Positions 35,733 to 45,046 of a stretch of DNA of 64,000 nt are shown here, piece after piece. The stretch lies in the NCBI RefSeq assembly GCF_002532045.1, contig NZ_NWTG01000015.1:62001-126000 (forward strand). Direction: 5' to 3'. Numbering within the stretch: the stretch's first letter is position 1; each line of letters opens with the position of its first letter. Position numbers and translations under genes: made by a program. Source of the stretch: Bradyrhizobium sp. C9. GTDB taxonomy: Bacteria; Pseudomonadota; Alphaproteobacteria; Rhizobiales; Xanthobacteraceae. The notes under the pieces are model-generated. The model was not told the DNA's origin and did no database searches. It saw only the letters and a program-made list of their open reading frames with translations.

Positions 35733-36050
35733 ATGCCGCAACTGTCGCCCGATCGCACGCGACAAATCCTTGCCGATAGCGCGTTCAGGGAGCTCGTTTC
35801 GGGACGCGCGAGACTGCGATGGGGTCTGTCCATCCTGACGCTGGTCATGTTCTTCGGCTTCATCGCGCTGATCTCGACCGCAAAAGCCGCGCTCGGCGCG
35901 AGCTTCGCCGGCAGTGCGATGCCGCTCGGCTTCGCGCTCGCGCTTCTCATGGTCACGGCGATCGTCGCGTTCACGGGCTTTTATGTTTTGCGCTCGAACG
36001 CGCGCTTCGACGCCCTCGCGCGCAGCGTCAACCGGGAGCTCTGCCGATGA
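35733..36050 (+). CDS. DUF485 membrane protein (YjcH-like)
   Basis: This 105-residue protein has two membrane helices (LSILTLVMFFGFIALIS and GFALALLMVTAIVAFTGFYVL) and the DUF485 ending 'YVLRSNARFDALARSV'. In many bacteria yjcH precedes actP, as here; the ATG of actP overlaps its stop (ATGA at 36047). GGGAGG precedes its own ATG. It probably assists the symporter. Confidence 0.88.
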   Translation: MPQLSPDRTRQILADSAFRELVSGRARLRWGLSILTLVMFFGFIALISTAKAALGASFAGSAMPLGFALALLMVTAIVAFTGFYVLRSNARFDALARSVNRELCR

Positions 36051-37741
36051 TCGCCAGATCGCTGTTGATCGCGCTTTGCTTTGCGTTTCCATCCGTGGCC
36101 ATGGCTCAGGGAGCGCCCGCGGCGGGAGCCCGCGGGCCTGACTGGATCGCGATCGGCATGTTCCTCGTGATCGTCGCCGTCACGCTCGTCATTACCTGGC
36201 GCTCGGCCGGCAGTACGCGATCGAAGGCCGGCTTCTACACCGCCGGACACGCGATCACGCCGCTGCAGAACGGGCTGGCGACCGCCGGCGACTTCCTCTC
36301 GGCGGCGGCCTTCCTCGGCATCTCCGCGCTGGTCTATGCCAACGGCTTCGATGGCTTCATCTATGCGCTCGGGTTTCTAACGGGATGGCCGATCGTGCTG
36401 TTCCTGATGTCGGAGCGGATGCGCAATCTCGGCAGCTACACCTTTGCGGATGCGGCGGCGTTTCGCCTGCAGCGGACACCGGTCCGGCTCGTTGCCGCGA
36501 CCGGAAGTCTCGTCGTCGTGCTGTTCTATCTGATCGCGCAGCTGATCGGAGCCGGCAAGGTGATCCAGCTGCTGTTCGGCATCAACTACATCTTCGCCGT
36601 GCTCGGCGTCGGCGTGCTGATGATCTTTTACGTGATCGTCGGCGGCATGCAGGCGACCACCTGGGTGCAGATCACCAAGGCCGTGCTACTGCTGTGCGGC
36701 GGAACGCTGCTCGCGCTGGCTGCACTGTGGCATTTCGACTTCAGCCTCGGGCGGCTGCTTGGGGCTGCGAGCAGCATCCATCCCAAGGGAGCCGCCATTC
36801 TCGTCCCCGGCGGACTGTTTGCCGAGCCGGTGTCGGCGATCTCCCTTGGCCTCGCTTTGGTGTTCGGCACGGCCGGCCTGCCGCATATCCTGATGCGGTT
36901 CTTCACGGTGAGAGATGCCGCGGCCGCCCGCAAATCCGTGTTCTATGCGACGGCCTGCATCGCTTATTTCTGCTGGATCATTCCGGTGCTCGGCTTTGCC
37001 GCCGCGGCGATCCTGATGGCCGATCCGAGCTACTTCAATGTTGCAGCATCCGGGCAGTTCAACAAGATCGCCGATCTGATCGGCGGGCCCAACATGGCGT
37101 CGATCCATCTTGCCCATGCGATGGGCGGTCCGCTGCTGCTTGGCTTCATCTCCGCGGTGGCATTTGCGACCATTCTTGCCGTCGTCGCCGGCCTGACGCT
37201 CGCTGGCGCCTCGGCCGTCAGCCATGACATCTACGGCCAGGTGTTAGCCGGCGGCAAGGCATCCGAAGCGCGCGAGCTGCTGGTGTCGAAGATCTCGGCT
37301 GTCGCCATCGGCGTCGTTGCGGTTCTGCTGGCCTATGCCTTCGAGAACCAGAACGTGGCGTTCATGGCGGGTCTTGCGCTGTCGGTCGCCGCGAGCTGCA
37401 ACTTTCCGGTGCTGGCGATGGCGATGTTCTGGCGTGGCACCACCACGCGCGGGGCCGTCGCCGGCGGTATCGCTGGCCTCGTCGCATCGGTCGTGCTGGT
37501 CGTGCTGAGCAAGACGGTCTGGGTCGCCGTCCTCGGCTTCCCGACGGCGCTGTTCCCTTACGACAATCCCGCGCTGATCTCGATGCCGCTCGCCTTCCTG
37601 TTCGTCTGGCTGTTCTCGGTGACGGACCGCAGCGAGCGCGCGGCGCGCGAACGCGAGGCATTTGCAGCGCAGTTCATCCAATCCGAGATCGGAACGGCTT
37701 TGGCCAGCGAACGCCCGGCTCTCGCAGCCGCGGCCTCGTGA
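36047..37741 (+). CDS. actP: cation/acetate symporter, ActP type
   Basis: This 564-residue solute:sodium symporter has a cleavable signal (SLLIALCFAFPSVAMA) and about 13 membrane helices. The ActP hallmark 'FYTAGHAITPLQNGLATAGD FLSAAAFLGISALVY' (written in two parts), the 'AGLPHILMRFFTVRDA' loop and 'VSHDIYGQVL' are all present. It imports acetate or similar short carboxylates. It is coupled to the DUF485 gene and is followed 37 bp later by fumarylacetoacetase, so it may move an acid of that pathway. Confidence 0.88.
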   Translation: MIARSLLIALCFAFPSVAMAQGAPAAGARGPDWIAIGMFLVIVAVTLVITWRSAGSTRSKAGFYTAGHAITPLQNGLATAGDFLSAAAFLGISALVYANGFDGFIYALGFLTGWPIVLFLMSERMRNLGSYTFADAAAFRLQRTPVRLVAATGSLVVVLFYLIAQLIGAGKVIQLLFGINYIFAVLGVGVLMIFYVIVGGMQATTWVQITKAVLLLCGGTLLALAALWHFDFSLGRLLGAASSIHPKGAAILVPGGLFAEPVSAISLGLALVFGTAGLPHILMRFFTVRDAAAARKSVFYATACIAYFCWIIPVLGFAAAAILMADPSYFNVAASGQFNKIADLIGGPNMASIHLAHAMGGPLLLGFISAVAFATILAVVAGLTLAGASAVSHDIYGQVLAGGKASEARELLVSKISAVAIGVVAVLLAYAFENQNVAFMAGLALSVAASCNFPVLAMAMFWRGTTTRGAVAGGIAGLVASVVLVVLSKTVWVAVLGFPTALFPYDNPALISMPLAFLFVWLFSVTDRSERAAREREAFAAQFIQSEIGTALASERPALAAAAS

Positions 37742-37778
37742 CGTTGGACGGCACGAACCGAGGAGCCTGGAAAACAGC

Positions 37779-39134
37779 ATGACCAACGCAGTTCAACTCG
37801 ACGACACCCACGACCCGGCACGGCGGAGCTTTGTCGAATCGGCAGACGGCGAGGCGACCGACTTCCCGATCCAGAATCTGCCGCTCGGCGTCTTCAGCAC
37901 CGCGGCCGATCCGCGGCCACGGATCGGCACGGCCATCGGTGACTTCGTCTTCGACCTGAAGCGGGCGCTCGGGTCGGATGAACGTCTCGCGGCGCCGATC
38001 CGCCAGGCGCTGCAACAGTGCACGCTCAATGCGCTATTCGCGCTCGGACCCGTGGCGATGCGGGAGCTGCGCCGCCGCGCCGCCGATCTGCTTGGTCAGG
38101 GCAGCGCGGCCAATGACACCAGGCGCCGTGCGTCCGAATTGTTGACGCCGCTCGCGGACGCGACGCTGCATCTGCCGACACGCGTCTCGAACTACACGGA
38201 CTTTTATGCCGGCATCTATCACGCGCAGGCCGCAGGCGCGCTGTTGACGCCGGAAAATCCGCTGCCCGCGAACTACAAATGGGTGCCGATCGCCTATCAC
38301 GGCCGCGCCTCGTCCGTGCAGGTCGGCCGCGGGATGGTGCGGCGGCCGCTCGGGCAGCGCCCGCCCGCGGCGGCAGGCGGTGCACCGAGCTTCGGCCCGT
38401 GCGAACGGCTCGATTTCGAGCTTGAGATGGGCTTCTACCTCGCCGCCGGCAACCGGCTCGGCAATCCCGTTCCGATCGCCGAAGCATCGCAGCAGATTGT
38501 CGGCTATTCGTTGCTGAACGACTGGTCGGCGCGCGACATCCAGCGCTGGGAGATGTTTCCGCTCGGGCCGTTCCTCAGCAAGAGCTTTGCCACCTCGGTG
38601 TCGCCCTGGGTTCTCACGTCGGATGCGCTGGCGCCGTTCCGCGTCGCGGCGCTGGCGCGGCCGGACGGCGATCCGCGTCCGCTCGATTATTTGTTCGACG
38701 TGGCCGATCAGTCGCACGGCGGACTCGATGTTCATCTCGAAGTCCTGCTCTCGACCGCACAGATGCGTGCCGCGAACCAGCCCGCCGCGGTAATTCTCAG
38801 CTCCAATGCAAAATACCTGTACTGGACGCCGGCGCAGATGGTCGCGCACCACAGCATCAACGGCTGCAATCTGCAGCCCGGCGACCTGATCGGCACCGGT
38901 ACCATTTCGGGGCCAAGTCCGGCCCAGCTTTCGAGCATGCTCGAGTTCACCGCCGCCGGATCACGGCCGGCCGCCCTTCCGAACGGCGAGCGCCGCGGTT
39001 TCCTCGAGGACGGCGACGAGGTCATCTTCCGTGGCCGCTGCATCCGGGAAGGTTTTGCGACCATCGGGTTCGGTTCATGCGTCGGCAGGATCGGGCCCGC
39101 CGATGCCGTGATTGCTGGAAGCAACCATGCCTGA
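37779..39134 (+). CDS. fahA: fumarylacetoacetase
   Basis: This 451-residue protein has the full FAH layout: an N-terminal SH3-like domain (LPLGVFSTAADPRPRIGTAI) and the catalytic domain with 'SNYTDFYAGIYHAQAAGALL', 'YKWVPIAYHGRASSV', 'ELEMGFYLA' and 'YSLLNDWSARDIQRWEMFPL', where the metal ligands sit. It splits fumarylacetoacetate to fumarate and acetoacetate, the last step of tyrosine/homogentisate catabolism. Homogentisate dioxygenase and maleylacetoacetate isomerase genes are not in the window. AGGAGCCTGG precedes the ATG. Confidence 0.93.
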   Translation: MTNAVQLDDTHDPARRSFVESADGEATDFPIQNLPLGVFSTAADPRPRIGTAIGDFVFDLKRALGSDERLAAPIRQALQQCTLNALFALGPVAMRELRRRAADLLGQGSAANDTRRRASELLTPLADATLHLPTRVSNYTDFYAGIYHAQAAGALLTPENPLPANYKWVPIAYHGRASSVQVGRGMVRRPLGQRPPAAAGGAPSFGPCERLDFELEMGFYLAAGNRLGNPVPIAEASQQIVGYSLLNDWSARDIQRWEMFPLGPFLSKSFATSVSPWVLTSDALAPFRVAALARPDGDPRPLDYLFDVADQSHGGLDVHLEVLLSTAQMRAANQPAAVILSSNAKYLYWTPAQMVAHHSINGCNLQPGDLIGTGTISGPSPAQLSSMLEFTAAGSRPAALPNGERRGFLEDGDEVIFRGRCIREGFATIGFGSCVGRIGPADAVIAGSNHA

Positions 39135-39149
39135 CAGGGGGAGGCTGAT

Positions 39150-39302
39150 ATGGACTGTCAATCGCTGCTCATCCACGCGCATCTGCAGAACGGGGCGCTC
39201 GACCCGGACGACTTCCAATTCGGACAGCTTCTGACCTTGACGGTCGGGCTGTCGCTGCTGCTGCTCATGCGTCTGGCGATGCTGCTGCTCACTGCGCTGT
39301 AG
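39150..39302 (+). CDS. 50-aa single-helix membrane protein
   Basis: ATG at 39150 lies 6 bp after GGGGGAGG, just 15 bp after fahA, so it is probably cotranslated with it. The polar start (MDCQSLLIHAHLQNG) is followed by one hydrophobic helix (LTLTVGLSLLLLMRLAMLLL). Its 3' end overlaps the convergent AraC gene by 14 bp. Function unknown. Confidence 0.55.
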   Translation: MDCQSLLIHAHLQNGALDPDDFQFGQLLTLTVGLSLLLLMRLAMLLLTAL

Positions 39303-40341
39303 GGCGACGGAAGTCCGACGGCGAGCGGTTGGTCCATTTCTTGAACGCCTTGCGAAAGCTGGTCGCATCGGCAAAGCCGACACGCTCGGCGACCTGGTCG
39401 ATGGCCAGATGGGTGTTCTCGAGCAGCTCCGTCGCAATCGACCGCCGCATCCCGTCGACGATCGATTGGAAGGACTGCCCGTCCTCCGCCAGCCTGCGGT
39501 GGAAGGTGCGCAACGACAGCCCGAGCCGCGATGCGATCTCCGGCGCACCGGCAAATCGGTTGGGGCTATTGAGGCATGCCGCTCTGATCCGTCTGACCAG
39601 CTCCGATTCGCCGGGCCGCTCGGTCATGACGACGTCGCAGAGCTGTTGGCAGATCTTCGCGGTGATCGGGTTGGCGTTGGGGCAGGGCAGATCGAGCACC
39701 TTGGCGTCGAAATGCCATTCCATGCGATCGGCGCCGAAGTCGATCGGGCAGTTGAACATCCGCTCATAGTTGCGCCAGTGCACGGGCGCCGGAAAAGGGA
39801 AGATCATCCGCTTGCTCGGGAACGGCGACTCGAGGATGCGGCTGAACACCGCGGTCATCGAGCTGCGCCAGAATTCCGCGGCGAACGGCAGCAGCTCGCC
39901 GAGCGGGTCAAGCCCATGGCTGCGCAGGATCGCGGTCGTGCCATGCTCGATCCGGAAGCTGATCTGCCGCACCGCCGGCCCCGCCATCGTGATGTGATCG
40001 AGCGAGAACGTCAGCGCTTCGCCGAATGTCCGGCTCGACACCAGCGCATAGCCGTAAATGCCGTAATCGCTGATGCGCTGCCGGGCTCCCGCGAGCAGCC
40101 CGATGTCGGATCGCTTCGCCAGCCGCATCGCGTTGCGGTAGATCGCCAGTCGCTGGCGGTGCGAGATGCGGGCATGGGGATCCTCGAGCTGCGAAGCATC
40201 GAGGCCGGTCCGCGCGAACAGCTCCCGCACCGAGACGCCCTCCGCGGCGAGCTCGGCCGCCAGCGCGCCGAGGCCGAGCAGGCTCTGCGTCGGCGCATCG
40301 GGATCGCTCGAGATCGGCATCACGATCTTGATCGGCTTCAT
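39289..40341 (-). CDS. AraC-family regulator (OruR/ArgR-type sensor domain)
   Basis: This 350-residue protein has an N-terminal 'arabinose-binding domain of AraC' type sensor region and a C-terminal AraC helix pair. These are SRLGLSLRTFHRRLAEDGQ and 'QVAERVGFADATSFRKAFKK WTNRSP' (in two parts). ATG at 40341 has a GGAGGCGGAGG stretch upstream; the 23-codon extension is glycine-rich and unlikely. It faces fahA and is divergent from the enoyl-CoA hydratase gene, so either may be its target. Confidence 0.9.
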   Translation of the reverse strand: MKPIKIVMPISSDPDAPTQSLLGLGALAAELAAEGVSVRELFARTGLDASQLEDPHARISHRQRLAIYRNAMRLAKRSDIGLLAGARQRISDYGIYGYALVSSRTFGEALTFSLDHITMAGPAVRQISFRIEHGTTAILRSHGLDPLGELLPFAAEFWRSSMTAVFSRILESPFPSKRMIFPFPAPVHWRNYERMFNCPIDFGADRMEWHFDAKVLDLPCPNANPITAKICQQLCDVVMTERPGESELVRRIRAACLNSPNRFAGAPEIASRLGLSLRTFHRRLAEDGQSFQSIVDGMRRSIATELLENTHLAIDQVAERVGFADATSFRKAFKKWTNRSPSDFRRPTAQ

Positions 40342-40442
40342 GGCGCGTCCTCCGCCTCCCCCTGGCACAGATTGACAGGTCGACGAACGGCTCTTCCGGC
40401 CGTTTGGCAATATTCGACATCATAAATGGCAGAGCTTGACGT

Positions 40443-40468
40443 TGTCACGCTTGTTATGACGGGTGACA
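40443..40468. promoter_or_regulatory. inverted repeat in the AraC/enoyl-CoA hydratase divergent region
   Basis: TGTCAC (40443-40448), 14 bp, GTGACA (40463-40468). It lies between the divergent starts at 40341 and 40591 and is a candidate operator. Confidence 0.35.
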
Positions 40469-40590
40469 TTCAAATGATCAGAACGGCGGGACCTGCGCCG
40501 AGCAGGCCCGCACCGAGGAGACGTCTGCCCGCCGTGATACCGCGTCGAAAGCGCGTCCGGCCGGCTTTTGCATCGAGCGGAGGGAACCCG

Positions 40591-41358
40591 ATGGCGACAG
40601 TACTTCACGACATGGACGGGGGGGTCGGCGTGGTGACGCTGGCGAAGCCGCCGCACAATTTACTCGACGACCAGCTCATCAATGATGTGGTCCGCGCCTA
40701 CCACGCGGTGGTCGCGGCCGGTTGCCGCGCCATCCTGCTGCGCAGTGCGATGCGGCACTTCTGCGCCGGCGCGGAGATGGCCTCCTGGGGAACCGGCACC
40801 AAGCTGCACACCGATCAGGCCGGGCTCGAACGGGTCTGGCGCAGTCTCGAGGATGTGCCTGTCCCGACCGTTGCAGCCGTTAACGGTGGCGTGCTCGGCG
40901 GCGGGCTTGAGCTCGCTTTGACTTGCGACATGATCATCGCCGCGAACACCGCGTTCCTCGGCCAGGTTGAGGTTGCGGTCGGGTTGCTGCCGTTGCTCGG
41001 GGGCACGCAGCGCATTGCGCAACGCGCGGGCGTTGCGCGGGCCAAGGAGATCGCGATGCTCGGCCGCCGCCACACCCCCGAGGCGTTCGAACGCTGGGGC
41101 ATCATCAACCTCGTCGTCCCGGAAGCCGAATTGGGCGCATCGTCGATGACCATGGCGCGGCAGCTCGCCGCCGGCCCGACCAAAGTCATCGCGGGCGTCA
41201 AGATGCAGGCGAACCTGCAGGCGCGCGGCGGCGTCGCGGCCGCCGACGCGCGGCAGGTCGAAATCAACGACATGATCTGGAAGGCGAAGGATCGCCAGCG
41301 CGGTGCCGATGCCTTCTTCGCGTCGGGTCCGGCAACGGCCGTCTTCGAGGGAGATTGA
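40591..41358 (+). CDS. enoyl-CoA hydratase/isomerase family protein
   Basis: This 255-residue crotonase has the oxyanion-hole region 'FCAGAEMASW' and both catalytic glutamates in place (GGGLELAL and GQVEVAVG). It is therefore likely a true hydratase rather than a dehalogenase or hydrolase variant. ATG at 40591 follows GCGGAGGGAACCC. The next gene, a CoA-transferase, starts at the A of its stop codon, so the pair is coupled. Together they would activate an acid as CoA ester and hydrate its enoyl form. Confidence 0.88.
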   Translation: MATVLHDMDGGVGVVTLAKPPHNLLDDQLINDVVRAYHAVVAAGCRAILLRSAMRHFCAGAEMASWGTGTKLHTDQAGLERVWRSLEDVPVPTVAAVNGGVLGGGLELALTCDMIIAANTAFLGQVEVAVGLLPLLGGTQRIAQRAGVARAKEIAMLGRRHTPEAFERWGIINLVVPEAELGASSMTMARQLAAGPTKVIAGVKMQANLQARGGVAAADARQVEINDMIWKAKDRQRGADAFFASGPATAVFEGD

Positions 41359-42572
41359 TGATGTCGGCTGCACCTCTCCAAGGATTGCGGGTCGTCGATT
41401 TTACCCGTGTGTTGGCCGGTCCGCATTGCACCAAGGCGCTGCGTGACCTCGGCGCCGACGTCACCAAGATCGAGCCGCCGTCCGGGGACATCGGCCGCGC
41501 GGGACTGCCTTACGTCGGCGGCATGGGTCTCTATTTCGTACAGCAGAACGCCGGCAAGCGGAATCTCAGCATCGACCTGAACTATGCTGAGGGACGCGAG
41601 ATAGTCACCCGCCTGTGTAGGGATGCGGACGTCATCGTCGAGAATTTCCGTCCCGGCACCTTGGCGCGGTTCGGCTTCAGCTACGACGACGTCCGTGCCT
41701 TCAACCCCGGCATCATCTATGTCTCGCTGAGCGGCTATGGGCAGTCGACGTCCTGGCGCAATCGGCCGGCCTTTGCGCCTACGGTGCAGGCCGAGACCGG
41801 CCTGACCTCGATCGTGCAGGACCATTTCGGCGCGGCATTGTCGGAGCCTCGCGGCGATTCCTGTAGCCATGCCGATGTCTATACCGGGCTGCAGGGCGTG
41901 ATCGCCGTGCTTGCTGCACTCCAGCATCGCAACCGCACCGGCGAGGGACAGCACGTCGACGTGTCGATGGCTGCGACGATGCTGTCGGTCAACGAGCGCG
42001 CCGGCGCGATGATGTCAGGGATCGACACCGAGGGCGAGCCGATTGCGCTGTCGGCTAATGAGTCGCACATCTTCGAGATGTCCAACGGCATCCGCCTGAC
42101 GATCGCCGCCAGCCCAATCTATTCGCCGATGTTCACGCGCTACTGCGCGATGATGCGGCGAAGCGATCTGCTGGCTGATCCGCGCTACGCCACCGCTAAC
42201 CTGCGTCGGCAGAACCTCGCGCCGCTGCTCGCTGAGATCCGCGCCTGGATCACGACGTTCGAGAATCTCGAGCAGCTGCAGGCGCAGGTTAGCGAAGCCG
42301 GGCTCGCGGTCGGGCGCGTGCGCACCGTCAACGAGTTCGTGGAGACCGATTGGGCCAAGGAGTGGAATGCCGTGGTCGAAGTCGATGACCGGGCCGGCGG
42401 ACTCGTCCGAATGCCAGGCAATCCCTGGATCTTTAGCCAATCGGAACTGCCATTGCCAGGCTTGCCGGCCTATCAGGGCGAGCACAACGAAGACATCCTT
42501 GGCCAGCTCGACTTTGCGCCCGAGAAGATCAGGGATCTGGCGCAGCGCAACATCCTGCTCAGCCGGCGATAG
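41358..42572 (+). CDS. class III (CaiB/BaiF) CoA-transferase
   Basis: This 404-residue protein starts with PLQGLRVVDFTRVLAGPHCT and shows 'LGADVTKIEPPSGD', 'NAGKRNLSIDLN' and 'DVIVENFRPGTLARFGFSYD'. The catalytic Asp is in HADVYTGL, in the position of Asp169 of formyl-CoA transferase. It moves CoA between carboxylic acids without ATP. It overlaps the enoyl-CoA hydratase gene by one base; TTG at 41355 is a less likely start. Confidence 0.92.
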   Translation: MMSAAPLQGLRVVDFTRVLAGPHCTKALRDLGADVTKIEPPSGDIGRAGLPYVGGMGLYFVQQNAGKRNLSIDLNYAEGREIVTRLCRDADVIVENFRPGTLARFGFSYDDVRAFNPGIIYVSLSGYGQSTSWRNRPAFAPTVQAETGLTSIVQDHFGAALSEPRGDSCSHADVYTGLQGVIAVLAALQHRNRTGEGQHVDVSMAATMLSVNERAGAMMSGIDTEGEPIALSANESHIFEMSNGIRLTIAASPIYSPMFTRYCAMMRRSDLLADPRYATANLRRQNLAPLLAEIRAWITTFENLEQLQAQVSEAGLAVGRVRTVNEFVETDWAKEWNAVVEVDDRAGGLVRMPGNPWIFSQSELPLPGLPAYQGEHNEDILGQLDFAPEKIRDLAQRNILLSRR

Positions 42573-43003
42573 ACGGAGCTTGTGCAGGCCATGGTTGAAA
42601 GAGCGGTTCGATTGGATGGAGGACGGAAGCCGACGGCATCAAGCGATCCGTGACGACCTCCTCGGCATGTTCCGCAGCGTAAATTTTGTGACGCGAACTC
42701 GCCATGCAGGCGCCTAACTGTTTCCGACCCTCTCACCGCAGGCTCTAACGTTTCATGCCCGGTGCTCGCAGGCAATCGGGGGGCTCACCATGACGACCTG
42801 CTGTATTGAAAAACCGGCTTCGAAGAGCCGACTTGTTCCTTCGTGGCGCAAATCGTGAAAGCATAGATCATCGATCTCAATAGCGTTGCGCGAACGGCGG
42901 AAGGAAGCTCCAACCTCACGCACTTTTGAAAATCAAAAGCGATCGTGTAGCGACCGGTTGAGGATAATGCGGCAGCACGGACATTCTCCAAAGAAACACG
43001 GCG
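42573..43003. other. intergenic, no supported gene
   Basis: Between two convergent genes. A 68-codon minus ORF (42785-42991) lacks a ribosome site and a recognisable product. No clear terminator found. Confidence 0.4.
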
Positions 43004-45046
43004 TTAGAGCGCATGCGTGAGCGTTTGGCAAAGACGGCTATAGTCTCGTTCGACCTCCCCGGGGAAACGACGTCCATAAAAAGCCCGCGCGATGTCTAAG
43101 AACCCCTGCGGGGTGAAGTCGGGCAGATGGCGCTTCAGGATGATTGCAGCTTCGCGAGCTTCACCGTAGCGTCCTTGCAATCCGAGAGCACAGACAAGTT
43201 CAATCCATTGAGCTGGAGCGTCGCTATAGAGCTCGATGGCTCGTCTCGCCGAGTCCTCCATCGCCTCAAGGTCTCCTGTCTTCCAAAAGCACCAGCCTGC
43301 ATAGTGGTGCCACCGATGACTGCGAGGGTCTCTCGGACTTATTCGCATTGCCTTCTCGATTAATTTCAGGCTCTCGGAAACCTCCTGGCCGGCGACCCGA
43401 CGAACATTTGCCAACAACGCTAGAGTCTGCGGATCCTCTGGACCATCAGAAACCGCAGTGCTTAGGAGTTCCAGTGCGAGGTCAATGTTTCCCGAAGAAT
43501 AGAGCGCAGTATCGGCGCAGTTTGCCAGCACATAGGGATTTCGTGGCGCCGCTTCCCGTGCGCGGGCCGCGTAGCTGATGGCTGCTGCTCTGTCCTGCGA
43601 GGCATCGGCCCTCGACCAGAGCGCCCGCCAGGTATGAACAGCTGACAACAACGATTCAGCCATGGCGTAATCCGGCTCAATAGCGAGTGCCTGCTCCAGT
43701 TCTTCAATGGCCTGGGCCAAACCCTCAACTCGTCGCTTGAACAAGATGTGACCATTGGCCCTCTGTAGTCTGGCCCAGGCATCGAGATTCGGCGTCTCGC
43801 TTGCAAGTGCTCGCTTGATTTCAGATAGCATTAGACTTGGCAGCAATCGGCTTGCCGCAAGTTTAATGATCTCGTCGCGAACCTCGAAAAACCGGACAAA
43901 TTCCCGGTCAAACGTTTCGGCCCAGATATGAAGGCCGGTTTCTCCGTCGATCAGCCGAACGTTTATGCGGAGCTGAACTCCGCGAATTTCCACGCTGCCT
44001 TCGAGGACGTAGCGCACTCCGAGTTCCGCTGCGATCCGGCGGACGTCGAGCGAGGAGCGCTTGTAGACCATCGAAGACTGACACGCGGTTACGAATAGCC
44101 CGGGGACTCGGGCCAGCGCCATCGCGAGTTCTTCGGTCAGGCCGTCGGCGATGACTTCATTGCGGAAACGTCCGAGGCCACGATCGACGAAAGGGAGAAC
44201 TGCGATCGAGGGTCTGCCCTGAATGGGCGCCATTAATCGCGGATTGGGTGGCGCCGCAACATCATGCTGACGATTGATTTCAGCAATCCAGGTCGCGGGC
44301 TGGCCTTCACTATCAAGCGCCTGTTGCGTTGGCTGCAATGATCCGAGTGCCCTGCCTATGGTTGCCGAGCTTTGATATGATGGGGTACGACCGCATGATT
44401 TGAGCGCTTCGGCGAAGGTACGATATTGTTCAATCGCCAGCGCCACGTCTCCTTGATCGAGATAAAAGTGAATGAGCGATTGCTGAGCCTCCTCGCATGT
44501 CGGGTCGAGTGTAATCAATCGCTTCGCAAAGAGCTTTCTCTCAGTCGGTCCGGTAGTCGATAATCTTAACAGACACAGCAGGCTTCTGCATGCGTCCTGC
44601 CGAAACTCGAGCCGCCATTTGGCCAGCCACTCCTGAAAGACGCTGTTCTTTATGTTGGCGTCTTCAAAGAGGTCGCCCCGATACGTCCGGACCGCTGTCG
44701 CATGATCTCCGCGCTGGACCGCTTCTCGAAACAATTCGATATCGGTTCCGACCTGTGCGGGAAGCTCAACCCGGTCGCCCTGGCTCCAATCAGCCGCCGC
44801 CGTGATAACCAGGTCGTGGCGCAGTGAAAGAAGTTGTTGGCGAAGATTGGATCGTGCGCGATGGCTTTTTCCGTTCTTCCACAACAAATAGGACAAGCGT
44901 TCGCGGGTCCAATTGTCCCTCTCGACGGCCAAGCAAGCCAGGAGTGCCCGGGAGCGCTCGCTTCGGATCGGGATTGATAGCCCGCTGCCGTCGCTGACCT
45001 CAAGGTTTCCCAGACAATTCACGGTGACCTTGCGCATGATCATCAT
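43004..45046 (-). CDS. SARP/BTAD-type transcriptional regulator with TolB-like and TPR domains
   Basis: This 680-residue protein has an OmpR-type winged helix (about residues 1-100, SERSRALLACLAVERDNWTR and 'RERLSYLLW'). A BTAD all-helical domain follows (about 105-235), then a TolB-like segment (about 280-410) with RPSIAVLPFVDRGLGRFRNE and 'LGVRYVLEGSVEIRGVQLRI'. The C-terminal half is a TPR array (about 420-670, e.g. ALAIEPDYAMAESLLSAVHT). This architecture occurs in 'adenylate-cyclase-like' regulators that lack a cyclase domain. It probably senses a protein or nucleotide state through the TPRs. It is divergent from the giant LEPR-XLL gene, 877 bp away, and is its most likely regulator. Confidence 0.85.
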   Translation of the reverse strand: MMIMRKVTVNCLGNLEVSDGSGLSIPIRSERSRALLACLAVERDNWTRERLSYLLWKNGKSHRARSNLRQQLLSLRHDLVITAAADWSQGDRVELPAQVGTDIELFREAVQRGDHATAVRTYRGDLFEDANIKNSVFQEWLAKWRLEFRQDACRSLLCLLRLSTTGPTERKLFAKRLITLDPTCEEAQQSLIHFYLDQGDVALAIEQYRTFAEALKSCGRTPSYQSSATIGRALGSLQPTQQALDSEGQPATWIAEINRQHDVAAPPNPRLMAPIQGRPSIAVLPFVDRGLGRFRNEVIADGLTEELAMALARVPGLFVTACQSSMVYKRSSLDVRRIAAELGVRYVLEGSVEIRGVQLRINVRLIDGETGLHIWAETFDREFVRFFEVRDEIIKLAASRLLPSLMLSEIKRALASETPNLDAWARLQRANGHILFKRRVEGLAQAIEELEQALAIEPDYAMAESLLSAVHTWRALWSRADASQDRAAAISYAARAREAAPRNPYVLANCADTALYSSGNIDLALELLSTAVSDGPEDPQTLALLANVRRVAGQEVSESLKLIEKAMRISPRDPRSHRWHHYAGWCFWKTGDLEAMEDSARRAIELYSDAPAQWIELVCALGLQGRYGEAREAAIILKRHLPDFTPQGFLDIARAFYGRRFPGEVERDYSRLCQTLTHAL

